64,000 nucleotides of DNA from NCBI RefSeq assembly GCF_900637195.1, contig NZ_LR134356.1, forward strand, positions 2,046,001-2,110,000. The letters are read 5' to 3'. The translations under genes were made by a program, and so were the position numbers. Positions 8,448 to 19,639 of this stretch are shown piece by piece; the stretch's first letter is position 1, and every line of letters starts with the position of its first letter. Under the pieces are notes generated by a model that had not been told where the DNA came from, made no database searches, and saw only the letters and a list, made by a program, of their open reading frames with translations. This DNA is from Mycolicibacterium aurum. GTDB lineage: Bacteria; Actinomycetota; Actinomycetes; Mycobacteriales; Mycobacteriaceae.

Positions 8448-9650
8448 TCTGCGCCGGTGCCCTCCCCCCAGCCGGTCTACCTCGACCACGCTGCCACCAC
8501 CCCGATGCGCCCCGCCGCGCTCGAGGCGATGACAGCCGCGCTGGCCACCGTCGGCAACGCCGCCTCGCTGCACGGATCCGGCCGTCTGGCCCGCCGCAGG
8601 CTCGAGGAGTCGCGCGAGACGCTGGCCAAGCTACTCGGCGCCCGGCCGTCCGAAGTGATCTTCACCGCGGGCGGCACCGAGAGTGACAACCTGGCCGTCA
8701 AGGGCATCTTCTGGGCACGCCGCGATGCGGCACCGGAACGTCGTCGGATTGTCACCAGCCCCGTCGAGCACCACGCCGTCCTCGACGCCGTGCAGTGGCT
8801 GGTCGATCACGAGGACGCCGAGGTGACGTGGCTGCCCGTGGATGAACACGGTGCGGTCAGCGCCGCCGATCTTCGCGCCGCGCTGTGCGATCCCTCCGAC
8901 GTCGCGCTCGTCACGGTGATGTGGGCGAACAACGAGGTCGGCACCATCATGCCGATCACGGAACTCGCCGCCACCGCCGCCGAGTTCGACATCCCCATGC
9001 ACAGCGATGCAATCCAGGCGATCGGGCAGATCCCGGTGGACTTCGCCGCCAGCGGCCTGTCGGCCATGAGCGTCGCCGCGCACAAGTTCGGCGGCCCGAC
9101 CGGTGTGGGGGCGCTGCTCCTGCGCCGGGACACCGCCTGCGTCCCTCAGTTGCACGGCGGTGGCCAGGAACGCGACGTCCGTTCTGGCACACAGGATGTC
9201 GCGGGAGCGGTGGCGATGGCAGCGGCAGCTCACCTCGCCGTGGACACCATGGAGTCCGCCACCGCCCGGGTCCGGGAGCTGCGTGACCGCCTGATCGACG
9301 GCGTGGTCGCCGCGATCGAGGACGTCGACGTCAACGGTGCGCCCGGGGACGGTCGGTTGCCCGGCAACGCGCACTTCACGTTCCGCGGCTGCGAAGGCGA
9401 TTCACTGCTGATGCTGTTGGATGCCAAGGGAATTGAATGCTCCACCGGGTCCGCCTGCACCGCGGGGGTGGCCCAGCCGTCACATGTGTTGACCGCGATG
9501 GGCGCCGACCCGGCGAGGGCACGGGGGTCGCTGCGGTTGTCGCTGGGGCACACCAGCACCGACGCCGACATCGACGCCGTGCTCGCGGTGCTGCCCGCCG
9601 CCGTGGAGCGGGCGCGTCAGGCGGCCCTGGCCAGTTCGGGACGGAATTAG
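8445..9650 (+). CDS. iscS: Cysteine desulfurase, IscS/NifS type (Rv3025c-like)
   Basis: A 401-residue class V PLP aminotransferase that removes sulfur from cysteine as an enzyme persulfide. Seen: [18 protein letters not shown] at the N-terminus, [15 protein letters not shown], the PLP lysine in [12 protein letters not shown] (Lys214), and the catalytic loop [15 protein letters not shown] with Cys338. It lies 1 base upstream of mnmA, so its most likely partner is tRNA 2-thiolation: persulfide sulfur is delivered to MnmA. A role in Fe-S assembly is possible, though the SUF system usually does that in mycobacteria. Confidence 0.95.
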   Translation: MSAPVPSPQPVYLDHAATTPMRPAALEAMTAALATVGNAASLHGSGRLARRRLEESRETLAKLLGARPSEVIFTAGGTESDNLAVKGIFWARRDAAPERRRIVTSPVEHHAVLDAVQWLVDHEDAEVTWLPVDEHGAVSAADLRAALCDPSDVALVTVMWANNEVGTIMPITELAATAAEFDIPMHSDAIQAIGQIPVDFAASGLSAMSVAAHKFGGPTGVGALLLRRDTACVPQLHGGGQERDVRSGTQDVAGAVAMAAAAHLAVDTMESATARVRELRDRLIDGVVAAIEDVDVNGAPGDGRLPGNAHFTFRGCEGDSLLMLLDAKGIECSTGSACTAGVAQPSHVLTAMGADPARARGSLRLSLGHTSTDADIDAVLAVLPAAVERARQAALASSGRN

Positions 9651-9651
9651 C

Positions 9652-10725
9652 ATGCGTGTGTTGGTCGCCATGAGCGGTGGCGTGGATTCCTCGGTGGCTG
9701 CGGCCAGGATGGTCGACGCGGGACACGACGTCGTCGGGGTACACCTGGCGTTGTCCTCCGCGCCGGGAACGCTGCGCACCGGATCGCGCGGGTGCTGCTC
9801 CAAGGAAGACGCCGGTGACGCCCGCCGTGTCGCCGATGTGCTCGAGATCCCGTTCTACGTCTGGGATTTCGCCGATCGGTTCAAAGAGGACGTGATCGAC
9901 GACTTCGTGGAATCCTATGCGCGGGGTGAGACACCCAACCCCTGCGTGCGGTGCAACGAGCGCATCAAGTTCTCGGCCCTGGCCTCCCGTGCGCTGGCGC
10001 TGGGCTTCGACGCGCTGGCCACCGGCCACTACGCGCGGCTCTCGGACGGCCGGCTGCGGCGCGCCGTCGACCACGACAAGGACCAGTCCTATGTGCTGGC
10101 CGTGCTGACCGCCGAGCAACTGCGGCACGCGGTGTTCCCCATCGGGGACACCCCGAAGTCGCAGATCCGCGAGGAGGCGGCCCGTCGCGGGTTGTCGGTG
10201 GCCGACAAGGCCGACAGCCATGACATCTGCTTCATCCCGTCCGGAGACACCCGGGCCTTCCTGGGTGCGCGCATCGGCGTGCGCCGGGGCTCTGTGGTCG
10301 ACGCCGCCGGCACGGTGCTCGCCGAGCACGACGGGGTGCACGGTTTCACGATCGGTCAGCGCAAGGGGCTGGGCATCCCCGGTCCGGGTCCCGACGGCCG
10401 GCCCCGGTACGTGACGGGCATCGATGCCGAGACGGGCACCGTGCACGTCGGCGATCGCGCCGATCTCGAGGTCACCAGCCTGCTCGGCGAAGCGCCGGTG
10501 TTCACCTCCGGCGTCGCACCCGGTGGTCCGGTGGAATGCGTGGTCCAGGTCCGCGCCCACGGGGGCATCGCTGACGCCGTCGCCGAAGTGCGTGACGGCG
10601 ACCTGGCGGTCGACCTGCGCAGCCCACTGCGTGGCGTGGCCCCCGGTCAGACCCTGGTGCTGTACCGGCCGGATCCCGACGGCGACGAGGTGCTGGCCAG
10701 CGCGACCATCCGCGCGGCTCAGTAA
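9652..10725 (+). CDS. mnmA: tRNA-specific 2-thiouridylase
   Basis: A 357-residue MnmA/TrmU. It thiolates U34 of tRNAs for Lys, Glu and Gln using ATP and sulfur from a cysteine desulfurase. The N-terminal PP-loop is [14 protein letters not shown]. The two catalytic cysteines are Cys98 (in [14 protein letters not shown]) and Cys193 (in [11 protein letters not shown]). [13 protein letters not shown] begins the central domain. It follows the desulfurase gene directly, and in this window tRNA-Gln and tRNA-Glu genes also occur, though with CUG and CUC anticodons that carry no U34. It converges on the lipoprotein gene with 3 bases between stops. In M. tuberculosis an ESX/PPE/IS1081 block lies here; it is absent. 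Confidence 0.97.
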   Translation: MRVLVAMSGGVDSSVAAARMVDAGHDVVGVHLALSSAPGTLRTGSRGCCSKEDAGDARRVADVLEIPFYVWDFADRFKEDVIDDFVESYARGETPNPCVRCNERIKFSALASRALALGFDALATGHYARLSDGRLRRAVDHDKDQSYVLAVLTAEQLRHAVFPIGDTPKSQIREEAARRGLSVADKADSHDICFIPSGDTRAFLGARIGVRRGSVVDAAGTVLAEHDGVHGFTIGQRKGLGIPGPGPDGRPRYVTGIDAETGTVHVGDRADLEVTSLLGEAPVFTSGVAPGGPVECVVQVRAHGGIADAVAEVRDGDLAVDLRSPLRGVAPGQTLVLYRPDPDGDEVLASATIRAAQ

Positions 10726-10728
10726 CCG

Positions 10729-11379
10729 TCAGCCCGGCACCTTGGCCAGGATGTTGGTCATCACGATGCCTGGCACCGAGTCGGGGAATGCGCAGAACGT
10801 GACCTCGACCAGCACCACGGACTTCACCCGGTAGTCGCGGCCGCAGTTGCCGGGACGGGTCTGCACCGAATCCGGCGTCGTCGCCACCTCACCCACCATG
10901 GCCCGGCCGGAGCTGGTGGCCGCGCACCCCCGGATCCGTTCGCTGATGGCCTCGAGTGCGCGGCGGGAGGTGGCGGTGTCCCGGTATCCCGCGGCTGCCT
11001 GCGAGATGAGGCCGCCTGCCGGCGGGTTCTGATAGGTCGACTTGCGGAACTCCTCGACCTCCGACCCGAAGACCTGGGTCTCGGCATAAACCCATTCACA
11101 TTGCGGGGGAAGGGCAACCGGTGCCAACCCAGGCACATCGCCCAGGTCCACCGGCACCTTGCTCTCGGTCCCCGGAATGGCGGTCAGGTCCTCGCCCGCA
11201 CCGGTGACCGCCTGCATCTGGGCGCGGTCCAGCAGCACGGCGTCGACGTCCACGGGGGAGCGCGAGTCCTCGTCGACGGCCGGGACCGGCCGGACGGCCG
11301 CGCCGGTGACCGTCTGGCTGCACCCCGCGGCCAGGATCGCCGCGGCACCTACCAGCGACGCGAAGACGCGGCCCGTCAT
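10729..11379 (-). CDS. Lipoprotein with PknH-like extracellular sensor domain (LpqA-like)
   Basis: A 216-residue secreted lipoprotein. The signal peptide MTGRVFASLVGAAAILAAGC ends at lipidated Cys20. The mature part resembles the PknH_C-like sensor fold: an LL..AQMQAVTG segment, CEWVYAETQVFG, and C..IR/GRDYRV cysteines that would pair into two disulfides (Cys in QCEWVY, IRGCAA, GNCGRDY, VTFCAF). Position next to mnmA and the MetE-like gene matches Rv3016 (lpqA). The ligand is unknown. The start is fixed by TACCGT at 11391-11386, 6 bases before ATG 11379; the frame stays open much further upstream without signal-peptide character. Confidence 0.8.
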   Translation of the reverse strand: MTGRVFASLVGAAAILAAGCSQTVTGAAVRPVPAVDEDSRSPVDVDAVLLDRAQMQAVTGAGEDLTAIPGTESKVPVDLGDVPGLAPVALPPQCEWVYAETQVFGSEVEEFRKSTYQNPPAGGLISQAAAGYRDTATSRRALEAISERIRGCAATSSGRAMVGEVATTPDSVQTRPGNCGRDYRVKSVVLVEVTFCAFPDSVPGIVMTNILAKVPG

Positions 11380-11391
11380 ACCCCGACGGTA
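11379..11391 (-). promoter_or_regulatory. Leaderless-type -10 (TACCGT) for the LpqA-like gene
   Basis: Minus-strand TACCGT (11391-11386) then 6 bases then ATG 11379. It is back to back with the -10 of the divergent MetE-like gene; the two hexamers are only 10 bases apart. Confidence 0.55.
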
Positions 11392-11401
11392 GTCCGTCGA
11401 A

Positions 11402-11417
11402 TATCGTCGGGCGAGTG
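11402..11417 (+). promoter_or_regulatory. Leaderless-type -10 (TATCGT) for the MetE-like gene
   Basis: TATCGT at 11402-11407, 7 bases before GTG 11415. Confidence 0.5.
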
Positions 11418-12425
11418 AGTGTTTACGCGACTGCCACGGGCGTCGGATCCTGGCCGGGTACATCGGCCAGAGAGGCTGCCGAGGTGGTCGTCGGGGAGCT
11501 GCACCACATGCCGCATCTCGTCGAGCTGCCCGGCCGCGGAGTGGGCGCCGATCTGATCGGCCGCGCCGGCGCGCTTCTTGTCGACATCTCGATCGACACC
11601 GTGCCGCGCGGCTATCGCATCGCACCGGGGCGCAGGGCTGTCACCCGCCGCGCGGTCAGCCTGCTCGACGAGGATCTCGATGCGCTGGAAGAGGCCTGGG
11701 AGAAGGCCGGACTGCGGGGCAGTGAGCGCGTGGTCAAGGTTCAGGCACCCGGCCCGGTGACCCTGGCCGCGCAACTGGAGCTCGGCGGTGGGCACCGTGC
11801 GCTGACCGACTACGGCGCGGTGCGCGACCTGGCGGCGTCGCTGGCAGAGGGGGTGGCCCAGCATCGGGCGCGGCTCGCGCTGCGGCTGGGCAGCCCGGTG
11901 GTGGTGCAGTTCGACGAACCGTTGTTGCCGGCCGCGCTGGCCGGCCGGCTCACCGGTGTGACGAGCCTGAATCCCGTTCATCCCGTGGATGAGTCGTTGG
12001 TCACCACCCTCCTCGACGAGTGCGTCGAGGTGGTGGGCGGGGAGGTGTCGCTACACAGCTGTGCTGCCGATCTTCCGTGGAAACTGTTGCAGCGCAGCCT
12101 TATCAGCGCCATCGCCCTTGACGTCAACACGCTCACCCCGGCTGATCTGGACGGCATCGGCGAGTTCGTGGACTCGGGCCGGACCGTACTCCTCGGTGTG
12201 GTGCCCACCGCGGTCTCGGGACCGGGACCATCCGCCACGGAGATCGCCGCCACGGTGGCGGACGTGACCGACCGGCTCGGGTTCGCCAGGGGAGTGCTGC
12301 GGGACCGGGTCGGGGTCACCCCGGCGTGCGGACTCGCCGGGGCGACGCCGGCCTGGGCGCGGGCGGCGATCGAGTTGGCGCAGCAGGCCGCCGACCGGCT
12401 CGCCGAAGACCCGGAGGAGATTTGA
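11415..12425 (+). CDS. MetE C-terminal / uroporphyrinogen-decarboxylase-fold protein (Rv3015c-like)
   Basis: A 336-residue protein of the Meth_synt_2/UROD-like TIM-barrel superfamily. Recognisable: GVGSWPGTSAREA at the start, VKVQAPGPVTLAAQLEL, VVQFDEPLLPAAL and VSLHSCAADLPWKLL, the last holding a candidate zinc-binding His and Cys as in cobalamin-independent methionine synthase, and GVTPACGLAGATPAWA with the distal Cys. It lacks the N-terminal half of full MetE, so it is unlikely to be the main methionine synthase. A methyl- or alkyl-thiol transfer is plausible but the substrate is unknown. GTG 11415 is chosen because of the -10 just upstream. Confidence 0.8.
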   Translation: MSVYATATGVGSWPGTSAREAAEVVVGELHHMPHLVELPGRGVGADLIGRAGALLVDISIDTVPRGYRIAPGRRAVTRRAVSLLDEDLDALEEAWEKAGLRGSERVVKVQAPGPVTLAAQLELGGGHRALTDYGAVRDLAASLAEGVAQHRARLALRLGSPVVVQFDEPLLPAALAGRLTGVTSLNPVHPVDESLVTTLLDECVEVVGGEVSLHSCAADLPWKLLQRSLISAIALDVNTLTPADLDGIGEFVDSGRTVLLGVVPTAVSGPGPSATEIAATVADVTDRLGFARGVLRDRVGVTPACGLAGATPAWARAAIELAQQAADRLAEDPEEI

Positions 12426-12458
12426 TGCTCGATCCGCGTCGCTTCCTCGTCTAGTCTC

Positions 12459-14303
12459 ATGTGCGGGAGCCGGCCTGGCCGGCGGTGGGGTGAGCGCGAT
12501 CTGTCACGGGAAGCGATGCGTGTGTCGGGGATGATGCCGGTGCGGGGGCGAGGTTCCAGACGTCACGCGAGTGAGATCACCCGCCTCCTCGCACTCGACT
12601 CCCTGGCCATCCTGGACTCGCCGCCCGAAGAGATGTTCGATGACCTTGTGGCGCTCGCCGCGGATGTCTGCGGCGTTGCGATGGCTGCGGTGACCTTCGT
12701 CGACGCCGACCGGGTGTGGCTGAAATCCACTCACGGACTTGATATCTCGGAGCTGCCACACAATCGTTCGTTCTGTGTGCACGTGGTGGCCGGGTCGGAG
12801 CAAATCGAGATCGCGGACACCCACCGAGACCCGAGCTTTGCGACACACCCGATGGTGACCGGCGACCCGCATCTGCGTTTCTATGCCGGCGTCCCCCTTG
12901 TCGTGGACGAGGGACAGACGGTCGGCACTCTCTGTGTCATGGACCGCGAACCGCGGATCCTGACCGCGGCGCAACGCAGCCACCTGCACAGGCTCGCCGG
13001 GCAGGCGCGTCACCTCCTGCTGTTGCGGCGCCGGGCCCACGAGTTCGCCACCGAGAACGCATCGCGGCGCGCCGCCGACCTCGCGGTGCGCCAGCAGCAG
13101 CGGATGCTCACGGGCGTCCTCGAGCACACCGACGTTCTGGTGTTCGCCAAGGACGTCAACGGCCGTTTCGTCATGGCCAATCGCGCGCTCGAGCACGTCA
13201 CCCAGACCGAGCGAGGGCTGATCGGCGGGACGGACTACGACTTCTTCGAGCCCGAGATCGCCGATGCCTACGGCCGCAACGACAGGCACATCATGGCGAC
13301 GCGGGAATGGCAGGTGTTCAGCGAGGACGTGATTCACCCCGACGGGTCGGTGCACACCTACCGGTCGACGAAGTTCCCCTTGGTCGACGACGGCGGCGAG
13401 GTGATCGGCGTCGGCGGGGTGTCCACCGACGTCACCGAACTCACCGAAGCACGGGCGGCGCACGCGGCGGCCGAGGCGCGATGGCGGGCACTGGTCGAGC
13501 AGTCACCGGCAGCGGTGCTGGTGGTCGACGCCGCCGGCAAGCTCGCGTACGCCAACCCGGAGGGGATCGCGCTGCTCGGAGCGACGACCTTCGACCAGCT
13601 CACCCTGGCGCCGGCGCTGAACTTCGTCCCGGACCGGCTCCGGCGGGAGTCGCAGGCGATGCTGGACGTGACCCTGTCGGGAACACGCATGGTGCGGGCC
13701 CAGCGTGGCGTCCTGCGGCGCCTGGACGGCGCCGAGATCGCGGTGGAGTTCAATGCGACGACGGTGGACCATTCCGGCGAGCTGAGTGTGCAGTTGGAAG
13801 TCCGGGATGTCTCTGCGCTGGCAGCGGCCCATGCGGCGCTGAAGCATTCCGCCTCGACGGATCCGTTGACGGGCCTGCTCAACCGGCGCGCGTGGGATGC
13901 GCAGGTGTCGATGGTGATCTCCGACATGGCGCGCGGTACCCCGATGACGATCGCCGTCATCGACCTGGACAACTTCAAGAGCTACAACGACAGGTTCGGA
14001 CACCCCGCCGGTGACGCTTTGCTGCAGAACTTCGCCACCGCCGCTGCCGCCTCGGTCCGCGCCGGGGACGTGCTCGCGCGTTGGGGAGGCGAAGAGTTCA
14101 TCGTCGCGCTACCCGACACCGCACCCGAGCATGCCGAGAAGATCCTCGGCCGGATTCGTAACTGCGTGCCGTTCGGGCAGACGTGCTCCATCGGCCACAC
14201 CACGCATCTGTCCGGGGATGCGTTGGAGGACACCGTGATCCGCGCCGACAAGGCGGTCTATCTGGCCAAGAATCGCGGACGGAACCAGCTGGCGCGGCTC
14301 TGA
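12459..14303 (+). CDS. Diguanylate cyclase with GAF-PAS-PAS-GGDEF architecture
   Basis: Up to 614 residues. An N-terminal GAF domain (about 45-185, with FCVHVVAGSEQIEIADTHRDPSF and FYAGVPLV) is followed by two PAS domains (about 205-325, FAKDVNGRFVMANRAL and STDVTEL; and about 335-455, ASP-type VLVVDAAGKLAYANPEG). The C-terminal GGDEF domain has DPLTGLLNRRAW and the active loop GGEEF at 543-547. An inhibitory I-site RxxD (RAGD) lies five residues before the loop. It should make c-di-GMP from two GTP and be feedback inhibited; no EAL domain is fused. No membrane segment is seen, so the signal is cytoplasmic. The start is unsure: ATG 12459 sits 1 base after a TAGTCT -10, so ATG 12516 may be used. 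I do not recall it at the equivalent M. tuberculosis position. Confidence 0.93.
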   Translation: MCGSRPGRRWGERDLSREAMRVSGMMPVRGRGSRRHASEITRLLALDSLAILDSPPEEMFDDLVALAADVCGVAMAAVTFVDADRVWLKSTHGLDISELPHNRSFCVHVVAGSEQIEIADTHRDPSFATHPMVTGDPHLRFYAGVPLVVDEGQTVGTLCVMDREPRILTAAQRSHLHRLAGQARHLLLLRRRAHEFATENASRRAADLAVRQQQRMLTGVLEHTDVLVFAKDVNGRFVMANRALEHVTQTERGLIGGTDYDFFEPEIADAYGRNDRHIMATREWQVFSEDVIHPDGSVHTYRSTKFPLVDDGGEVIGVGGVSTDVTELTEARAAHAAAEARWRALVEQSPAAVLVVDAAGKLAYANPEGIALLGATTFDQLTLAPALNFVPDRLRRESQAMLDVTLSGTRMVRAQRGVLRRLDGAEIAVEFNATTVDHSGELSVQLEVRDVSALAAAHAALKHSASTDPLTGLLNRRAWDAQVSMVISDMARGTPMTIAVIDLDNFKSYNDRFGHPAGDALLQNFATAAAASVRAGDVLARWGGEEFIVALPDTAPEHAEKILGRIRNCVPFGQTCSIGHTTHLSGDALEDTVIRADKAVYLAKNRGRNQLARL

Positions 14304-14322
14304 CCGTGCCCCGCTGGGCGGC

Positions 14323-15963
14323 TCAGGTGTGAGTGCGCAGATCCTTGCGCAGGATCTTGCCCGACGCGGATTTGGGTATCGCGTCGATGAACTCGACCTG
14401 GCGGACCTTTTTGTACGGGGCCACCTGGCCGGCGACGAAGTCGATGACGTCGGTGTCGGTCAGACCCGAGTCGCCCTGCTTCACCACGAACGCCTTGGGC
14501 ACCTCTTCGCCCTCGTCGTCGCGCACCCCGATCACCGCGGCATCGGCGATCTCGGGATGCGACAGCAGCACCGCCTCGAGTTCGGCGGGTGGCACCTGGT
14601 AGCCCTTGTACTTGATCAGCTCCTTGAGCCGATCGACGATGTACACCAGGCCTCTGGCGTCGACCTGTGCGAGGTCGCCGGTGTGCAGCCAGCCGTCGTC
14701 GTCGATGGTCTCGCGGGTGGCGTCGTCGTTGTTGAGGTAGCCGGCCATGACATTGGGGCCCTTGAACCACAACTCGCCGGTCTTGCTCAAACCCTCTGTG
14801 GGAACGGAGATTTCCTCTCCGGTCTCCGGGTCCACCAATTTGGAGGCGGCGTTGGACACCGTCCAGCCGACGGAGCTCAACGGTGCATCGTCGTGCATGT
14901 TCACCCGGCCGCCGTCGAACGGGGTGATGTGGCTGACCGGGCTGAGCTCGCTCATTCCGTAGCCCTGCACCACCTTGCAGCCGAGCCGTTTCGCCACGGC
15001 GTGGCCGAGGTCGGCGTCCAGCGGGGCGGCGCCGGACATGACGACCTGCAACGAGGACAGATCGTGATCGTCGACGAGCGGATGCTTGGCGAGCGCGACC
15101 GCCACCGGCGGTGCGATGAACGCGATGGTGCACTTGTGCTCGGCGATGTTGCCGAGAAACTCGCCGAGGTCGAAGCTCGGCATGATGACGAGCCGGGCGC
15201 GTGCGTGCAGCGCCGCATTCAGCAGCACGGTCATCCCGTAGATGTGGAAGAACGGCAGCACCGCAAGCACGACGTCGTCACGGACCATGCCGTGCAGCGG
15301 CCGGATCTGAGCGACGTTGGCCACCAGGTTGCGATGCGTGAGCATCACGCCCTTGGGGTTTCCGGTTGTCCCGGAGCTGTAGGGCAGCACCGCGAGGTGC
15401 GACGAGGGCGCGAAATCGGCTTGTGGCGCAGGGGTTCCCGCGGCCAGCAGATCCGCTGCGTTGGGGTGGCCCGCGCCATCGCCGGTGCCGTCACGGCCGG
15501 CCCCGTCGAGCACGACCAGGTTCTCGTCGGACAGGCCGGCCGCCGCCGCGCCTTCCTTGGCCTGCGCGAGCAGCGCGGTGACCGTGATGAGCATCGTCGC
15601 TTTCGAGTCGGTCAGCTGCTTGGCGATGTCCTTGGCCGTGAAGAGCGCGTTGACCGTCGTCGCCGTCGCGCCGGCCCGGAGGATGCCGTGGAAGGCGACG
15701 GCGAACGCGGAGCTGTTGGGCGCGAGCAAGCCGACCACGTCGCCGACGCCGATGCCGCGGTCTGCCAGCGCCCCGGCGAACGAGTCGATGCGGGCCACCA
15801 ACTCTCGGTAGGGGGTCTGCCTGCCGGACTTCGCGTCGATCAGCGCGACGCGGTCGAGGTCGGCGTCATCGGGTCCGTCGGGGCCGGACAAGCCGGAAAA
15901 GATGTAGTCGTAGACGCTGGCGGTCGGGATGTCGACTTCGGGGAAGGGGCTCGCGAAGCTCAT
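14323..15963 (-). CDS. 4-coumarate-CoA ligase-like acyl/aryl-CoA synthetase
   Basis: A 546-residue ANL-superfamily adenylating enzyme that activates a carboxylic acid as acyl-AMP and then forms the CoA thioester. Motifs: LPYSSGTTGNPKGVMLTH (P-loop), VLPFFHIYGM, GYGMSELSPVSH, DDGWLHTGDLAQVD, hinge region RLKELIKYKGYQVPPAELE, and the C-terminal catalytic lysine in PKSASGKILRKDL. Length and motif wording match plant-type 4-coumarate:CoA ligases, which in mycobacteria are annotated 4CL/FadD; the physiological acid (aromatic or medium-chain) cannot be told. It converges on the diguanylate cyclase and stands alone, with no pathway genes beside it. Confidence 0.9.
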   Translation of the reverse strand: MSFASPFPEVDIPTASVYDYIFSGLSGPDGPDDADLDRVALIDAKSGRQTPYRELVARIDSFAGALADRGIGVGDVVGLLAPNSSAFAVAFHGILRAGATATTVNALFTAKDIAKQLTDSKATMLITVTALLAQAKEGAAAAGLSDENLVVLDGAGRDGTGDGAGHPNAADLLAAGTPAPQADFAPSSHLAVLPYSSGTTGNPKGVMLTHRNLVANVAQIRPLHGMVRDDVVLAVLPFFHIYGMTVLLNAALHARARLVIMPSFDLGEFLGNIAEHKCTIAFIAPPVAVALAKHPLVDDHDLSSLQVVMSGAAPLDADLGHAVAKRLGCKVVQGYGMSELSPVSHITPFDGGRVNMHDDAPLSSVGWTVSNAASKLVDPETGEEISVPTEGLSKTGELWFKGPNVMAGYLNNDDATRETIDDDGWLHTGDLAQVDARGLVYIVDRLKELIKYKGYQVPPAELEAVLLSHPEIADAAVIGVRDDEGEEVPKAFVVKQGDSGLTDTDVIDFVAGQVAPYKKVRQVEFIDAIPKSASGKILRKDLRTHT

Positions 15964-15997
15964 GGGGTCGATCGAACCATGCCGGCCCGCGGCAGTC

Positions 15998-16399
15998 TCA
16001 GCCTTGGTCGAGCTGCGCGATCAATTTCTTCGCCGCGACCATCCGGAACGACGCATCGATCAGTTCGGCCACCTCGGTCCAATCGATGTCGGCGGCGGTG
16101 AGGTCCAGACCCAGCCAGCCGAACGGGCCCATGTAGGCCGGGAAGAAGAATCGACGGTCTTGCTCGAGGGCTGCGCGGTCGCTGTCGTCGACCTTGACCA
16201 GGATCGAGTGCGGGTACTGCAGGTACTCGCCCCGTGTGTCACCTTTGACGCTTCCGCCGTACATGGCGAACATCTTCGGCGCGCAGAACACCGGGCGGCC
16301 CCAGGAGATCTTCTCGAACGCCCCGGGAAACCCGAGTGCGATCCTGCGCACGTCGGCAAGCCCCACATCGTCATCACGGAACATGATCGGATGCGGCAT
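15998..16399 (-). CDS. MmcQ/YjbR-family (DUF419) small protein
   Basis: A 133-residue protein of the YjbR/MmcQ fold, a CyaY-like alpha/beta domain sometimes called DNA-binding. Seen: DVRRIALGFPGAFEKISWGRPVF at the N-terminus, YPHSILVKVDDSDRAALEQDRRFFFPAYMGPFGWLGLDL in the middle, and the closing VAELIDASFRMVAAKKL helix, all typical of the family. Function is not established for the family. It is monocistronic, with a leaderless-type promoter, and divergent from ligA. Confidence 0.82.
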   Translation of the reverse strand: MPHPIMFRDDDVGLADVRRIALGFPGAFEKISWGRPVFCAPKMFAMYGGSVKGDTRGEYLQYPHSILVKVDDSDRAALEQDRRFFFPAYMGPFGWLGLDLTAADIDWTEVAELIDASFRMVAAKKLIAQLDQG

Positions 16400-16411
16400 G
16401 GCGTCAGGTTA
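16399..16411 (-). promoter_or_regulatory. Leaderless-type -10 (TAACCT) for the YjbR-family gene
   Basis: Minus-strand TAACCT (16411-16406) followed by 6 bases and ATG 16399. Confidence 0.5.
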
Positions 16412-16453
16412 CCCAGCGGGTCGGACACAATCCGGGCTGTCGGGACCCTCGGA

Positions 16454-18592
<2,139 letters not shown>

Positions 18593-18597
18593 GGCGG

Positions 18598-19266
18598 TCA
18601 GCCGATGATCGTCGCGACGATGCCGGCCAGGTAGCCCAGCCGTGCCACCTCACTCGGCCGGAAGTCGGGTCCGCCCGCGCGGCCCAGCAGGATCGCGGTC
18701 CGCGGATCACCCAGCGGCGCGGCAGCCAATGTCGTATCGATGTCGCGCCATACCTGGGGCACCCAGTCCGCGGTGGCGTCCAGCGGTTCCGCGCGCTCCA
18801 GCGGCAGCCAGGGCGTCTCGGCCGCCTGGGTCTCGGGGGCGCCTGAGCTGCCCACCACCCGTTCGGAGCCCGAATCCGTCAACTGGACCACCGTGCACCA
18901 GCCGACCCTCAGCACTTTGGGTGCCTCGTCGACGAGGACCTGAAGCCTCTTGAGCTTGCCGTCCGCCGCGGCGACGTGGTCGATCAGCTCCAGCTCCCGG
19001 TGGGCTTCGAGCAGCCCGGTGTGCGGCCGGATGCTGTCGACGTAGACCCCGTTGAGTTTCTCTGCGGCCGTGATCAACATGTCGGGCATCGCGCCGGGAG
19101 GCAGTTCGACCACCAGATCGTCGATCGCGTAGCCGGAGAGGCGTTCCACCACGTCGAGCGACAGAATGTCGGCGCCCACCGAGCCGAGTGCCACGGCGAG
19201 GGAGCCGAGACTGCCCGGCCTGTCCTCTAGCTGCACCCGCAGCAGATACGAAGGCACGGGCAACAC
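18598..19266 (-). CDS. ACT-domain protein (Rv3013-like)
   Basis: A 222-residue protein starting with an ACT domain ([36 protein letters not shown], about residues 5-75) joined to a second region of about 120 residues that I do not recognise ([12 protein letters not shown]..., then [31 protein letters not shown]). ACT domains usually bind amino acids and regulate metabolic enzymes; no catalytic domain is fused, so a stand-alone amino-acid sensor is a reasonable guess. It is convergent with ligA and divergent from gatC, matching Rv3013 in synteny. GTG 19266 opens the frame; GTG 19257 (PSYLLRV) is the alternative start. Confidence 0.75.
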   Translation of the reverse strand: MLPVPSYLLRVQLEDRPGSLGSLAVALGSVGADILSLDVVERLSGYAIDDLVVELPPGAMPDMLITAAEKLNGVYVDSIRPHTGLLEAHRELELIDHVAAADGKLKRLQVLVDEAPKVLRVGWCTVVQLTDSGSERVVGSSGAPETQAAETPWLPLERAEPLDATADWVPQVWRDIDTTLAAAPLGDPRTAILLGRAGGPDFRPSEVARLGYLAGIVATIIG

Positions 19267-19325
19267 TGTGTCATGGACCGCCGGGGCCCGGCGACTCGGA
19301 GGAGATCGTCCCGGGCAGCGTCAAC

Positions 19326-19342
19326 TAGGCTTCGTGGTCGTG
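19326..19342 (+). promoter_or_regulatory. Leaderless-type -10 (TAGGCT) for gatC
   Basis: TAGGCT at 19326-19331, 8 bases before GTG 19340, which opens the conserved [17 protein letters not shown] sequence. Confidence 0.55.
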
Positions 19343-19639
19343 TCTCAGATCTCCCGCGACGAGGTAGCGCACCTGGCGCGTCTCGCCCGACTCGCCCTGA
19401 CCGACAGTGAGCTCGACAGTTTCGCGGGGCAGCTCGATGCCATCCTCGAGCACGTCAGCCGGATTCAGGCTGTCGACGTCGCCGGTGTCGAGGCCACCGA
19501 CAATCCGTTGACGAGTGTCAACGTGTTCCGCGACGACGTTCCGCAGCCGTGCCTGACCCAGGAGGAGGCGTTGGCCGCCGCCCCCGATGCCGTCGAGGGC
19601 CGCTTCGCGGTACCCCGAATTTTGGGAGAACCCGAGTGA
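19340..19639 (+). CDS. gatC: Asp/Glu-tRNA amidotransferase subunit C
   Basis: A 99-residue GatC, the small belt-like subunit that links GatA and GatB of the heterotrimeric amidotransferase. The whole protein fits the family: [35 protein letters not shown] forms the helical part, and [17 protein letters not shown] the extended linker, ending [15 protein letters not shown]. The start is GTG 19340, not the upstream in-frame codons, because the family begins here and a -10 lies 8 bases before it. The stop overlaps the gatA GTG (GTGA), so C and A are coupled. Confidence 0.96.
   Translation: MSQISRDEVAHLARLARLALTDSELDSFAGQLDAILEHVSRIQAVDVAGVEATDNPLTSVNVFRDDVPQPCLTQEEALAAAPDAVEGRFAVPRILGEPE

Noticed and set aside
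14329-16101. A 590-codon plus-strand frame over the acyl-CoA ligase
   Set aside because: Shadow of the minus-strand ligase, whose motifs are complete.
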